Assembly: GCA_035697145.1 (NCBI GenBank)
Contig: DASSDL010000161.1
Span: 1-13,730 of the forward strand
Length of the DNA: 13,730 nucleotides
Origin: DASQUK01 sp035697145
Lineage (GTDB): Bacteria; Actinomycetota; Acidimicrobiia; Acidimicrobiales; VFJN01
Direction of reading: 5' to 3'
The position numbers were made by a program, and so were the translations under genes. Below are positions 1 through 6,748 of this stretch, piece by piece (the first letter of the stretch is position 1; the number at the start of each line of letters is the position of its first letter). A model generated the notes under the pieces. It worked only from the letters and a program-made list of their open reading frames with translations, was not told the DNA's origin and made no database searches.

Positions 1-416
1 ACCACGCCCCGGAGCGCCTCGAGGTCGCCGAGCTTCACCTCGGCCTCGGGCTCGCCGACGAGCTCGGCGTCGCCGTCGGCGTCGTCGGCGGAAGGACCGT
101 CGAGCGACTGCTCGTGGATCGACATCATGCCCTTGAACGCCCGTGAGAGGGCGTGCACCTCGTCGAGCGTCTTGCCCTTGATGGCCGACGACATCATCGA
201 GGCCGACGACTGGCTGATCGAGCAGCCCTGGCCGCTGATGCGGATGTCCCGCACCGTGTCACCCTCGACGTCGAGGTAGAGCACGACCTCGTCGCCGCAC
301 AGGGGGTTGAAGCCCTCGACTCGAGTCGCCGGCGGGGCTTCCAGCTCACCCCGGTTCCGCGGGTTGCGGTAGTGATCGAGGATGATCTCTCGGTAGAGGT
401 CTTCGAGGCCCGGCAT
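1..416 (-). CDS. sufU: SufU Fe-S cluster assembly protein (partial, runs off left edge)
   Basis: SufU is a zinc-containing protein that accepts persulfide sulfur from SufS and passes it to the SufBCD scaffold in the cytoplasm. About 138 residues are visible and the C-terminus lies outside the window. Family landmarks are clear: an N-terminal LYREIILDHYRNPRN segment (7-21), NPLCGDE with Cys40 and Asp42, and GQGCSIS with Cys65. These match the first three zinc ligands of Bacillus-type SufU; the last Cys would lie beyond base 1. The 20-odd residue insertion between the two halves that separates SufU from IscU is present and acidic (about 106-120). The ATG at 416 is chosen because the conserved N-terminus begins there and an AGGA sequence lies about 12 nt upstream. 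The gene starts 33 bp after the sufS stop, consistent with one operon. IscU is less likely given the sufS neighbour and the motif spacing. Confidence 0.95.
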   Translation of the reverse strand, partial: MPGLEDLYREIILDHYRNPRNRGELEAPPATRVEGFNPLCGDEVVLYLDVEGDTVRDIRISGQGCSISQSSASMMSSAIKGKTLDEVHALSRAFKGMMSIHEQSLDGPSADDADGDAELVGEPEAEVKLGDLEALRGV

Positions 417-449
417 GTGGTTCGCGATCCTATCGGCGGCGGCAGACGG

Positions 450-1727
450 TCAAATTCCGAAGAACTCGGATGCGGCATCGATGGCGTCGCCGAGCGCATC
501 GACGTCCGACTCGTCGTTGTACACGTAGAGGGAGGCACGGGCGGTGGCGGCCACCCCGAGCTCGCGCATGAGCGGCTTGGCGCAGTGATGCCCCGCCCGG
601 ACGCAAACGCCGTGCTGGTCGAAAACCTGCGTCATGTCGTGGGGGTGCAGGTCGCGATAGGTGAACGACAGGACGCCACCCCGCTCGGCAGGCTCGGAGG
701 GCCCGTGGATGCGCAGGGCCCCGCCGAAGCGCTCGGTCAGGGAGCGCAGCGCATACCCTGTCAGGCCGACCTCGTGCTCGCGCACCGCATCCATCCCCAG
801 GCCGTTCAGGTAGTCGACGGCCGCGCCCAGGCCCACCGCCTCGGCGATCGGCGGCGTGCCGGCCTCGAACTTCCACGGCAGCTCGTTGGGCGTGAAGCCC
901 TCCTTGGTGACGTTGAGGATCATCTCGCCGCCGGTGAGGAAGGGCGGTGTGGCGTCGAGGATGTCCTCTGTGCCCCAGAGGACGCCGATCCCGGTCGGCC
1001 CGCACATCTTGTGGCCGGTGAAGGCGGCGAAGTCCGCTCCCCAGGCGGCGACGTCGGTGGGCACGTGCGGCACGTACTGGCTGGCGTCGATCACGGCGAT
1101 GGCCCCAGCGGCGTGGGCGGCGTCGACGAGCCGCCCCACGGGATTGAGCGTGCCCAGCACGTTCGACATCGCGGCGAACGACACCACCCGCGCCCCGTCC
1201 ACCAGGCGGTCGAGGTCGGCGAGGTCGAGGTGGCCGTCGGGCCCGACCGGGATCCAGCGCAGCTCGATCCCCAGCTCGGCGACGAGCTGGTGCCACGGGA
1301 CGATGTTGGCGTGGTGCTCGAGCTCGGTGATCACCACCGGGTCCCCGGCCCGCAGGTTGGCCCGCCCCCAGGCCTTGGCCACCAGGTTGAGGGCCTCGGT
1401 GGCGTTCTTGGCGAACACGACCTCGCGCGGCGAGCCCGCGCCGACGAAGCCGGCGACCTTGGCCCGGGCACCCTCGAGCGCGGCCGTGGCCTCCTCGGCG
1501 ATGAGGTAGGTGCCGCGGTGGACGTTGGCGTTGGACTGCTCGTAGTAGCGCTCCATGGCGTCGAGGACGGCGCGTGGCTTCTGTGAGGTGTTGGCGGAGT
1601 CGAGGTAGACCAGGCGCTGGCCTCGCACGACGCGGTCGAGGATGGGGAAGTCCTTGCGGATGCGCGCCACGTCGAGGCTTCCCGGCGGCCTCGCGTCCGG
1701 GCTCGAGGTTGTCTCGTTCAGCGCCAT
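450..1727 (-). CDS. sufS: SufS cysteine desulfurase (type II, PLP-dependent)
   Basis: This 425-residue enzyme removes sulfur from L-cysteine to give alanine and an enzyme persulfide, which SufU accepts for Fe-S cluster building. It is an aminotransferase class-V fold protein. Visible landmarks are the N-terminal FPIL...LVYLDSANTSQKP (27-51), NVHRGTYL (68-75), the EHHANIVPW region (137-145) with the histidine that stacks on PLP, DASQ (214-217) holding the pyridine nitrogen, FTGHK with the Schiff-base Lys240, and RAGHHCAKPLM with the active-site Cys382 on the short type II loop. Length and motif order are normal for SufS. The ATG at 1727 overlaps the last 10 bases of sufC in another frame, so translation is probably coupled. 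An in-frame reading continues further upstream but inside sufC and has no family similarity. One small variation is DASQ where many homologues have DGAQ. Confidence 0.97.
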   Translation of the reverse strand: MALNETTSSPDARPPGSLDVARIRKDFPILDRVVRGQRLVYLDSANTSQKPRAVLDAMERYYEQSNANVHRGTYLIAEEATAALEGARAKVAGFVGAGSPREVVFAKNATEALNLVAKAWGRANLRAGDPVVITELEHHANIVPWHQLVAELGIELRWIPVGPDGHLDLADLDRLVDGARVVSFAAMSNVLGTLNPVGRLVDAAHAAGAIAVIDASQYVPHVPTDVAAWGADFAAFTGHKMCGPTGIGVLWGTEDILDATPPFLTGGEMILNVTKEGFTPNELPWKFEAGTPPIAEAVGLGAAVDYLNGLGMDAVREHEVGLTGYALRSLTERFGGALRIHGPSEPAERGGVLSFTYRDLHPHDMTQVFDQHGVCVRAGHHCAKPLMRELGVAATARASLYVYNDESDVDALGDAIDAASEFFGI

Positions 1728-2467
1728 GCGTCGTAGCCCTCTCGTTCGAGGCGAGCCGCCAGCTCGGGGCCACCGCTGTCGACAATACGCCCGTCGATGA
1801 GGATGTGGACCCGATCCGGCCTCAGGTACTCGAGCAGACGCTGGTAGTGCGTGATCGTGAGAATGCCCAGCTCGGGTCGGTCCTTGCGGACCTCGTCCAC
1901 GCCCCGGGCCACCACCTTGAGCGCGTCGATGTCGAGGCCGGAGTCGGTCTCGTCGAGGATGGCCACCTCGGGTTCGAGGATGGCCATCTGCAGGATCTCG
2001 TTGCGTTTCTTCTCGCCGCCGGAGAACCCCTCGTTCAGGTAGCGGTCGGCAAACGACGGGTCCATGTCGAGGCGCTGCATCCACTCCATGATCGCCAGCC
2101 GCAGCTCGAGGACGGACAGGTCGATGCCCTTGCGAGCCGACAGCGCTTGGCGCAGGAAGTTGATGACCGACACCCCCTGGATCGTCTGGGGGTACTGGAA
2201 CGCCAGGAACACGCCGGCCTTGCCCCGCACGTCGGGCTCCCAGTCGGTGATGTCGTCGCCCCGGAAGCGGATGCGGCCCTGCGTGATCTCGTACTCGGGG
2301 TTGCCGAGCAGGGCGTTGGCCAGCGTCGACTTGCCGGAGCCGTTGGGCCCCATCAGGGCGTGAACCTCGCCGGCACCGACGTTGAGGTCGACACCCCGCA
2401 AGATCTCGCCGCCGGTGCCCGCGGCGCGGACATGCAGGCCGTCGATCTCGAAGAGGGGTGCGGACAT
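1718..2467 (-). CDS. sufC: SufC Fe-S cluster assembly ATPase
   Basis: SufC is the soluble ABC-type ATPase of the SufBCD scaffold; ATP-driven dimerisation remodels SufB-SufD during cluster assembly. The 249-residue protein has Walker A GPNGSGKST (40-48), Q-loop Gln91 in FQYP, the SufC-type signature FSGGEKKR (148-155), Walker B VAILDE with Asp172 and Glu173, the SufC-specific ETDSGLDIDAL stretch, and switch His207 in THYQRLL. There are no membrane segments. It is the first gene of the visible operon and overlaps sufS by 10 bp. No SufB or SufD gene precedes it: upstream is a divergent glycosidase gene, so those partners must be downstream of sufU or elsewhere. The ATG at 2467 has no clear Shine-Dalgarno; a TAATAC hexamer 10 nt upstream suggests a very short leader. 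Confidence 0.97.
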   Translation of the reverse strand: MSAPLFEIDGLHVRAAGTGGEILRGVDLNVGAGEVHALMGPNGSGKSTLANALLGNPEYEITQGRIRFRGDDITDWEPDVRGKAGVFLAFQYPQTIQGVSVINFLRQALSARKGIDLSVLELRLAIMEWMQRLDMDPSFADRYLNEGFSGGEKKRNEILQMAILEPEVAILDETDSGLDIDALKVVARGVDEVRKDRPELGILTITHYQRLLEYLRPDRVHILIDGRIVDSGGPELAARLEREGYDAWR

Positions 2468-2477
2468 GAGGGCCAGT

Positions 2478-2506
2478 GTATTAGCCCTATGTGCATAGGA
2501 GAAATA
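2478..2506 (-). promoter_or_regulatory. Candidate sufC promoter with palindrome in the spacer
   Basis: On the minus strand TAATAC (2483-2478) fits a -10 box, 10 nt before the sufC ATG. A weak -35 candidate TATTTC (2506-2501) lies 17 nt upstream. The 17-nt spacer contains the perfect inverted repeat CCTATG-TG-CATAGG (2486-2499). This position would let a dimeric repressor block RNA polymerase. Suf operons are often controlled by Rrf2-family or SufR-type Fe-S sensors, but this sequence does not match a consensus I can name with confidence. Confidence 0.5.
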
Positions 2507-2512
2507 CCCCCC

Positions 2513-2540
2513 TTGCCCGTTGCGGGTCCCCGAGTAAGGT
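2513..2540 (+). promoter_or_regulatory. Candidate promoter of the debranching enzyme gene
   Basis: TTGCCC (2513-2518), a 16-nt spacer and TAAGGT (2535-2540) resemble a housekeeping actinobacterial promoter. The ATG begins 8 nt after the -10 hexamer, where the transcript would start, so the mRNA may be leaderless. The same TAAGG could instead serve as a weak Shine-Dalgarno; the sequence alone does not decide. Confidence 0.45.
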
Positions 2541-2548
2541 CACCGGCG

Positions 2549-4720
2549 ATGGGCTCCCCGGTAGTAGGTGGCCTGGGTCACCTCGCGGCGGGCGCTCCCG
2601 TGACCCTGGTCGATGGGGCGTCGTTCTGCAGTTCGGGGGCCGCCGGCGACATCGAGGTCGGCGCCGAGGGACTGATCGTGGCAGGCCACCGGCTGCTGTC
2701 GCGCTGCGTGATGACGGTCAACGGCCGGCCACTGATGCCCGTCGACCACCATGTCGACGACCCGTCGGCCGGGACGTTCGTGTCCCGGGGCCACGCGTCG
2801 GGCGCCGACGGCAGGGCCGCAGACGGGCGGTCCGCCGACGGGCCCATCGTCATCCGGCGCCGCTTCCTCGGCGAGGGGATGCGAGACGACGTCGAGATCC
2901 GCAACCCGGGCGAGGAGGCGACGTACGTAGATGTCGCCATCGAGCTGGCGGCCGACCTGGCGAGCGCGGGTGAGCTGCGCGATGGCAGAGTCGACGCCGA
3001 AGCGGTAGGTCCGACGCTCGAGGGCCCCGACAATGGCGCAGGCCCGTCGAGAGGGATCGAGCTGGTCCTCGCTCGCGGCCAGGGCGCAGCGCGGCTGGGT
3101 TGCCGGATCGGCGCGACCGAGGGCGTGACCGTGACACCGGGCCGGCTGGTGTGGGAGGCGATCGTCCCCGGCCGCGGGTCCCGATCGCTCGGCCTGGTCG
3201 TCACCCCCATCGTTGCCGGGGCCGAGCTGGCGCCGCGCTATCCGCTGGGCGCGCCGGTGGAGCGCAGCGAGTCGGGCTGGCGGCTCGACCGCTGGCAGCG
3301 CGGCGTGCCCGAGGTGACCTCCGATCACCACGGACTGCTCGCCACCCTGCGGCGCAGCGCCCACGATCTCGGCAGCCTTCGGGTCCTCGATCCGGACTTC
3401 CCGGAGCGGGCAGTTGTCGCCGCCGGCGCGCCCTGGTTCCTGGCGCTGCACGGGCGCGACGCCATCTTCGCCGCCTACATGAGCCTGATCCTCGACCCGG
3501 AGCTGGCGCTCGGTACCGTCGAGACCCTGGCCCGCTTCCAGGGCGCCGACGTCGACGAGCGCACCGAGGAGCAGCCCGGCCGCATCGTCCATCGGCTCGG
3601 GTTCGGCTCGATGGGCTTCGGGCAGGGGCCGGACGCGGTCTCGTACGGATCCGTCGACACCACGCCCCTGTTCGTGATGCTGCTCGGTGAGCTACGGCGC
3701 TGGGGGCTCGCGCCGGAGGTCGTGGATCGGCTGATGCCGCACGCCGACCGGGCGCTCGAGTGGATCACCACCTTCGGCGACAGGGACGGCGACGGCTACG
3801 TCGAGTACCAGCGCAGCACCGACCGGGGTGAGCGCCACCAGACCTGGAGGGACTCCACCGACCCCATCCGATTCCCCGACGGGCAGCCGGCGCGCGGGCC
3901 GTTGGCGCTCGCCGAGGTCCAGGGCTACGTCTACGCCGCCTGCCGAGCGCGGTCCCACTTCGCCGCCGAGGCCGGGGACGCGGCCGGGGCCACCCGCTGG
4001 CGCGCCGTGGCCGCGGAGCTGCAGGGGGGGTTCAACCGCGACTTCTGGATCGACGACGCCGGCTGGGTGGCCCTGGCGCTGGACGGTGACAAGCGTCAGG
4101 TGGGATCGCTGGCCTCGAACATCGGGCACTGCCTGTGGACCGGCATCCTCTACGAGGACAAGGCCGCCATCGTGGCCAAGCAGCTGGTGTCCGACGACCT
4201 GTTCTCCGGGTGGGGACTTCGGACCCTGGCGGCGTCGATGGGCGGCTACGACCCCCTCGGCGCGCACACGGGCGCGGTGTGGCCGCACGACAATGCCGCC
4301 TGCGTGGCCGGCCTCGTGCGCTACGGCTTCGTCGACGAGGCGCACCGGCTGTTGATGGCACAGCTCGAGGCCGCCGGGGCCGACGGCGGGCGGCTGGGCG
4401 TGCTGTGTGGGTTCGACCGGAACGACCTGCGAGCGCCGGTGCGGTATCCCGATCCCTGCACCACCCGCGCCTGGTCCGCAGCGGCGCCGCTGTCGTTCCT
4501 GCGGTCGCTGCTGCGCCTCGATCCCTGGATCCCACAGGGCAAGCTGTGGCTGGATCCGGTCCTTCCGGCGGCGATCCGTCGCCTGCGGGTCGAGCGCATC
4601 CCGCTGCTGGGCGGTCGGGTCACGGTCACGGTCGAGGGTGACGCGGTCGAGGTGGAGGACCTGCCGCCCGGGATCGAGCTGATCTCCGCACCACGGCGCC
4701 CCCTCACCGGCGGCAGCTGA
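2549..4720 (+). CDS. Amylo-alpha-1,6-glucosidase / glycogen debranching-type glycosidase
   Basis: This 723-residue protein resembles actinobacterial 'amylo-alpha-1,6-glucosidase' proteins: an N-terminal beta-rich domain (about 15-225, GDE_N_bis type) and a C-terminal (alpha/alpha)6-barrel glycosidase domain (about 260-680). Barrel landmarks are PWFLALHGRDAIFAA (295-309), SVDTTPLFV (368-376), GDRDGDGYVEY (410-420), TWRDSTDPI (432-440) with a likely catalytic Asp435, ALAEVQGYVYAA (453-464), SNIGHCLWTGIL (523-534) and the GAHTGAVWPHDNA block (571-583) with Asp581. No signal peptide or membrane segment is seen, so it is probably cytoplasmic and acts on glycogen or maltodextrin branch points. Substrate is not proven, since this fold also hydrolyses other alpha-glucosides. 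The ATG at 2549 is chosen because the N-terminal domain begins just after it and a promoter lies directly upstream; the open frame continues left only as antisense of sufC and sufS. Residues 80-100 are a low-complexity Asp/Gly/Ala loop. Confidence 0.88.
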   Translation: MGSPVVGGLGHLAAGAPVTLVDGASFCSSGAAGDIEVGAEGLIVAGHRLLSRCVMTVNGRPLMPVDHHVDDPSAGTFVSRGHASGADGRAADGRSADGPIVIRRRFLGEGMRDDVEIRNPGEEATYVDVAIELAADLASAGELRDGRVDAEAVGPTLEGPDNGAGPSRGIELVLARGQGAARLGCRIGATEGVTVTPGRLVWEAIVPGRGSRSLGLVVTPIVAGAELAPRYPLGAPVERSESGWRLDRWQRGVPEVTSDHHGLLATLRRSAHDLGSLRVLDPDFPERAVVAAGAPWFLALHGRDAIFAAYMSLILDPELALGTVETLARFQGADVDERTEEQPGRIVHRLGFGSMGFGQGPDAVSYGSVDTTPLFVMLLGELRRWGLAPEVVDRLMPHADRALEWITTFGDRDGDGYVEYQRSTDRGERHQTWRDSTDPIRFPDGQPARGPLALAEVQGYVYAACRARSHFAAEAGDAAGATRWRAVAAELQGGFNRDFWIDDAGWVALALDGDKRQVGSLASNIGHCLWTGILYEDKAAIVAKQLVSDDLFSGWGLRTLAASMGGYDPLGAHTGAVWPHDNAACVAGLVRYGFVDEAHRLLMAQLEAAGADGGRLGVLCGFDRNDLRAPVRYPDPCTTRAWSAAAPLSFLRSLLRLDPWIPQGKLWLDPVLPAAIRRLRVERIPLLGGRVTVTVEGDAVEVEDLPPGIELISAPRRPLTGGS

Positions 4721-4722
4721 CC

Positions 4723-4761
4723 CCCGAGGCGCGTGCCCACGGCCTGCGGGGTTGCCTCGGG
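4723..4761 (+). terminator. Putative terminator hairpin after the debranching enzyme gene
   Basis: CCCGAGGC (4723-4730) and GCCTCGGG (4754-4761) are perfect 8-bp inverted arms separated by 23 nt, beginning 3 nt after the stop codon. There is no T-tract, as is common in high-GC actinobacteria, so termination activity is inferred. The right arm carries the same TTGCCTCG core as the palindrome further downstream. Confidence 0.45.
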
Positions 4762-4845
4762 CCGAGCGGGAGGCCGAGGCGGCCCAGGTGGGTGGCGAGA
4801 CCGCGACGGACCCCATGGTGGTGGCGCCCGGGGCCGTATCCCTGG

Positions 4846-4942
4846 CGAGGCAATAGCGAACGATCAACCGGGCACGAGGCAATAGCTGACGGGTTCCGTG
4901 AGCCATTGCCTCGGGCTCGTTGCTGCGTTCGTCATTGCCTCG
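4846..4942. repeat. 97-nt interrupted palindrome of four CGAGGCAAT motifs
   Basis: CGAGGCAATAGC occurs at 4846-4857 and 4875-4886; the reverse complement ATTGCCTCG occurs at 4905-4913 and 4934-4942. Copies on each side are exactly 29 nt apart, and the whole block is symmetric about base 4894. Of 47 paired positions, 36 match, and the inner stem GCTGACGG/CCGTGAGC closes on a GTT loop. It lies between convergent genes, so it could be a bidirectional terminator or a mobile palindromic repeat (REP or MITE-like). No open reading frame is needed to explain it. Confidence 0.8.
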
Positions 4943-4977
4943 GGGTTCGGGCGGGTGACGAGCTTCCTGGGGCCCAC

Positions 4978-5361
4978 CTACTCCGCGTCGCGGAGGTCTT
5001 CCTTCCACGAGCGGAAGCGGGTGTGGCGCTCACCGCTCGGGCCGACGCCGTCGCCCGTGCCGTCGGGGAACAGGCGGAACGTGAAGCGGACGTTCAGGTC
5101 GTCGGCGCGGGCGACCCAGTAGCGAGCATCGGCGCCCGACGCCGGGCCGGCGCGCCACAACAGCCACGGACCGATGCGCCGCTTGTAGTCGGCGACCGGC
5201 CGCTCGGGCAGGTCGTCGCCGAGCCGGCGGAGTTCGTCGGGCGCCTCGATCCACGCCGAGGCCGGGATGTTCCGATCGCGCACCGGCGTCGCCGGCAGGT
5301 CCTCGGTGCGGACGGGCGTCTCGTCGTAGGGCCGCTCGTCGTAGCGGAGCGCCTCACCCAT
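4978..5361 (-). CDS. Conserved small protein of unknown function, coupled to the MBL hydrolase
   Basis: I do not recognise a named family for this 127-residue protein. It is soluble and charged, with no signal peptide or membrane segment. The N-terminal third is rich in Glu, Asp, Arg and Pro (about 1-36); the middle holds PERPVADYKRRIGPWLLWRAGP (split at 52-73) and ARYWVARADDLNVRFTFRLF (about 79-98), which looks like beta-strand packing. The C-terminus RHTRFRSWKEDLRD is basic and probably helical. The ATG at 5361 lies 7 bp after the stop of the upstream hydrolase, with a GGTGAG ribosome-binding sequence overlapping that gene's last codons, so the two are almost certainly cotranscribed. Codon usage resembles the neighbours, with a strong GC third-position bias, which supports a real gene. 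Its role may relate to the hydrolase, but the sequence does not say how. Confidence 0.75.
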   Translation of the reverse strand: MGEALRYDERPYDETPVRTEDLPATPVRDRNIPASAWIEAPDELRRLGDDLPERPVADYKRRIGPWLLWRAGPASGADARYWVARADDLNVRFTFRLFPDGTGDGVGPSGERHTRFRSWKEDLRDAE

Positions 5362-5368
5362 CGTCAGC

Positions 5369-5977
5369 TCACCAGCCCCGGTCGATCCACTCGTGGAGGT
5401 GGGGGCGCTCGGTGCCGATGGTCGTGTCGTCGCCGTGGCCGGGCAGCACCAGCGTGCCGGCGGGCAGCGTCAAGAGCTTGCGGTCGATCGACTCGATGAT
5501 GGTGGGGAAGTCGCCGCCGGGGAACGACGTGGCGCCAGGGCCGCCCGGGAACAGGGTGTCGCCGGAGAACAGGACCGGCGAGCCCTCGATCAGAAAGCTC
5601 ATCGACCCGGGGGTGTGGCCGGGCGTGTGGATGGTGCGCAGCCGCAGCCGGCCCACCGACACGACGGCGTCGTCGTCGAGGATCTGGTCGTACGACGGCA
5701 GCATGTCCGCATCCTCGGCGGTCACGTGTACCTGGTAGCCGGCGTCGCGCATCTCCGGGATGGCCTGGATGTGGTCCCAGTGGCCGTGGGTCTCCAGCAC
5801 GCTGCGCACCCCGAGCGACCGGGCCAGGTCCAGCAGCCGTTCGTGCTCGTTGGCCGCGTCCAGCAACACGGCGTCGCCGGTCTCCGTGCAACGCAGCACG
5901 AAGACGTTGTTGTCCATGGGCCCCACTACGACCTTGTGGATCTCGCAGCGTTCGTCGGCGTAGTGCAGCGTGGTCAT
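5369..5977 (-). CDS. Metallo-beta-lactamase-fold hydrolase (glyoxalase II-like)
   Basis: This is a 202-residue zinc hydrolase of the metallo-beta-lactamase superfamily, closest in layout to short actinobacterial proteins annotated as MBL-fold or hydroxyacylglutathione hydrolase-like. The metal-binding set is complete: THGHWDH with His64, His66, Asp68 and His69, TPGHTPGS with His121, SGDTLF with bridging Asp140, and LPGHGDD with His181. The alpha/beta-beta/alpha core is full but the C-terminal substrate domain of true glyoxalase II is missing, so the substrate is unknown; thioesters of low-molecular-weight thiols are one possibility. No signal peptide is visible, so it acts in the cytoplasm. 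The ATG at 5977 is preferred; the longer in-frame start at 6025 adds 16 residues without family character and runs through a hairpin. A CAGACT hexamer 7 nt upstream of the ATG could be a weak -10 box. Confidence 0.9.
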   Translation of the reverse strand: MTTLHYADERCEIHKVVVGPMDNNVFVLRCTETGDAVLLDAANEHERLLDLARSLGVRSVLETHGHWDHIQAIPEMRDAGYQVHVTAEDADMLPSYDQILDDDAVVSVGRLRLRTIHTPGHTPGSMSFLIEGSPVLFSGDTLFPGGPGATSFPGGDFPTIIESIDRKLLTLPAGTLVLPGHGDDTTIGTERPHLHEWIDRGW

Positions 5978-6310
5978 GGCAGCCAGTCTGCCCGTTGCCG
6001 GGTCGCCGACCCCACGGGACCACACGGCAACAGCTCAAACCCGCCTTTCTCCGGCTCAAAGGGTCGTTTTCGACCACTTACTGTGCAGTTTTCGACACGT
6101 AGAGCGACGTGACACATTTCACGCGTTCTTGGGTCTTGTGGCCCGCGGTTCGCGTGGCGAAACTGCACCCGCTCATGCCCACCGCAGAGCACCCGGAGGA
6201 CGACAGGCCGACCGCCACGGCTGCCGTCGTCCGTTGCGGCGAGCCGGTCTCGGTCTTGGGGAGAAGCCCGGGACCGGCCGCCCCGGGTTTCGGCGTTCGC
6301 GCGCGTGCTC
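5978..6310. other. 333-nt gene-free region with hairpins and paired direct repeats
   Basis: No convincing gene is seen on either strand. Open frames crossing it lack start signals and family character and overlap real genes. The part from about 6030 to 6140 is noticeably less GC-rich than the surroundings. It holds GCTCAAA twice (6033-6039, 6054-6060) and GTTTTCGAC twice (6066-6074, 6088-6096), 21 and 22 nt apart. GTTGCCG/CGGCAAC arms (5994-6000, 6025-6031) sit upstream of the MBL hydrolase gene, and a terminator-like hairpin at 6264-6290 sits after the toxin gene. It is probably the promoter region of the MBL operon plus the end of the TA operon. Confidence 0.6.
6264..6290 (-). terminator. 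Putative terminator of the toxin-antitoxin operon
   Basis: AAGCCCGGG (6264-6272) and CCCGGGTTT (6282-6290) pair over 9 positions with one G-T, around a 9-nt loop. The hairpin lies about 20 bp past the stop of the toxin gene on the minus strand. There is no extended T run, so the call rests on stem strength and location. Confidence 0.5.
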
Positions 6311-6724
6311 TCACGCCGTCTCGGGCGAGATGACCTCGAAGCCGAGCGCGGCCGCGGCCGGGATCTGGCGCCGGTCGAAGGTCACGTACCGCGCCGGGCG
6401 GGGCAGGCGATCCGCGGCGGCGAGGTGCACGGCATCGACTGTCCGCAGGCCATAGGTTGCGCCCAGCTCGACGGCCTGCGCCAGGCAGCGCTCGTCGACG
6501 GGGACGACGAAGAACGCGTCCCAGTCGTCGCGCAAGCGCCCCCACATGCGCCCGTGCTGGCTCGGGGTGACGGCCAGGCGGTGCAACGCCAGCAACGTCT
6601 CGGAACGGCAGAGCGCCGACGCGCACCAAACGTCGTCGGCCGTCATCGCCTCCGCCACCAGCTGCTGGCCCGGCGCCTGGACATAGCGTCGCAGCAGCGC
6701 CGAGGTGTCGAGGAACAGCGCCAT
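6311..6724 (-). CDS. PIN-domain toxin, VapC family
   Basis: This 137-residue protein is a PIN-domain ribonuclease of the VapC type, the toxin of a type II toxin-antitoxin module; family members cleave tRNA or rRNA in a Mg2+-dependent way. The four acidic metal ligands can be placed: Asp6 in FLDTSALLRRY, Glu42 in CRSETLLALHRL, Asp97 in LRTVDAVHLAAA, and Asp117 in VTFDRRQ. The C-terminal block ARYVTFDRRQIPAAAALGFEV matches the final strand and helix of the domain. All catalytic positions are intact, so the toxin is probably active. The ATG at 6724 begins the first beta-strand directly and lies 24 bp after the antitoxin stop. A G-rich stretch about 12 nt upstream could act as the ribosome-binding site. 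The antitoxin gene comes first, as is usual for such pairs. RNA target cannot be read from sequence. Confidence 0.93.
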   Translation of the reverse strand: MALFLDTSALLRRYVQAPGQQLVAEAMTADDVWCASALCRSETLLALHRLAVTPSQHGRMWGRLRDDWDAFFVVPVDERCLAQAVELGATYGLRTVDAVHLAAADRLPRPARYVTFDRRQIPAAAALGFEVISPETA

Positions 6725-6748
6725 GCCCGACGTTCCGCCCCCCGGGGG

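Noticed and set aside
153..1586. Long plus-strand open frame opposite sufS and sufU
   Set aside because: It is antisense to two well-recognised genes, is low-complexity Val/Gly/Asp/Arg-rich, and arises from the GC-biased third positions of the real genes.
1574..2548. N-terminal extension of the debranching enzyme frame
   Set aside because: It is antisense to sufC and sufS, has no family similarity, and a promoter plus a proper domain start occur at 2549.
4846..4942. CRISPR array
   Set aside because: Repeats are only 9-12 bp, two are inverted, spacers are about 17 nt and palindromic to each other, and no cas gene is present.
3692..5008. Minus-strand frame of 438 codons opposite the debranching enzyme
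   Set aside because: Composition is typical of an antisense shadow and it crosses the palindromic intergenic region; no motif is recognisable.
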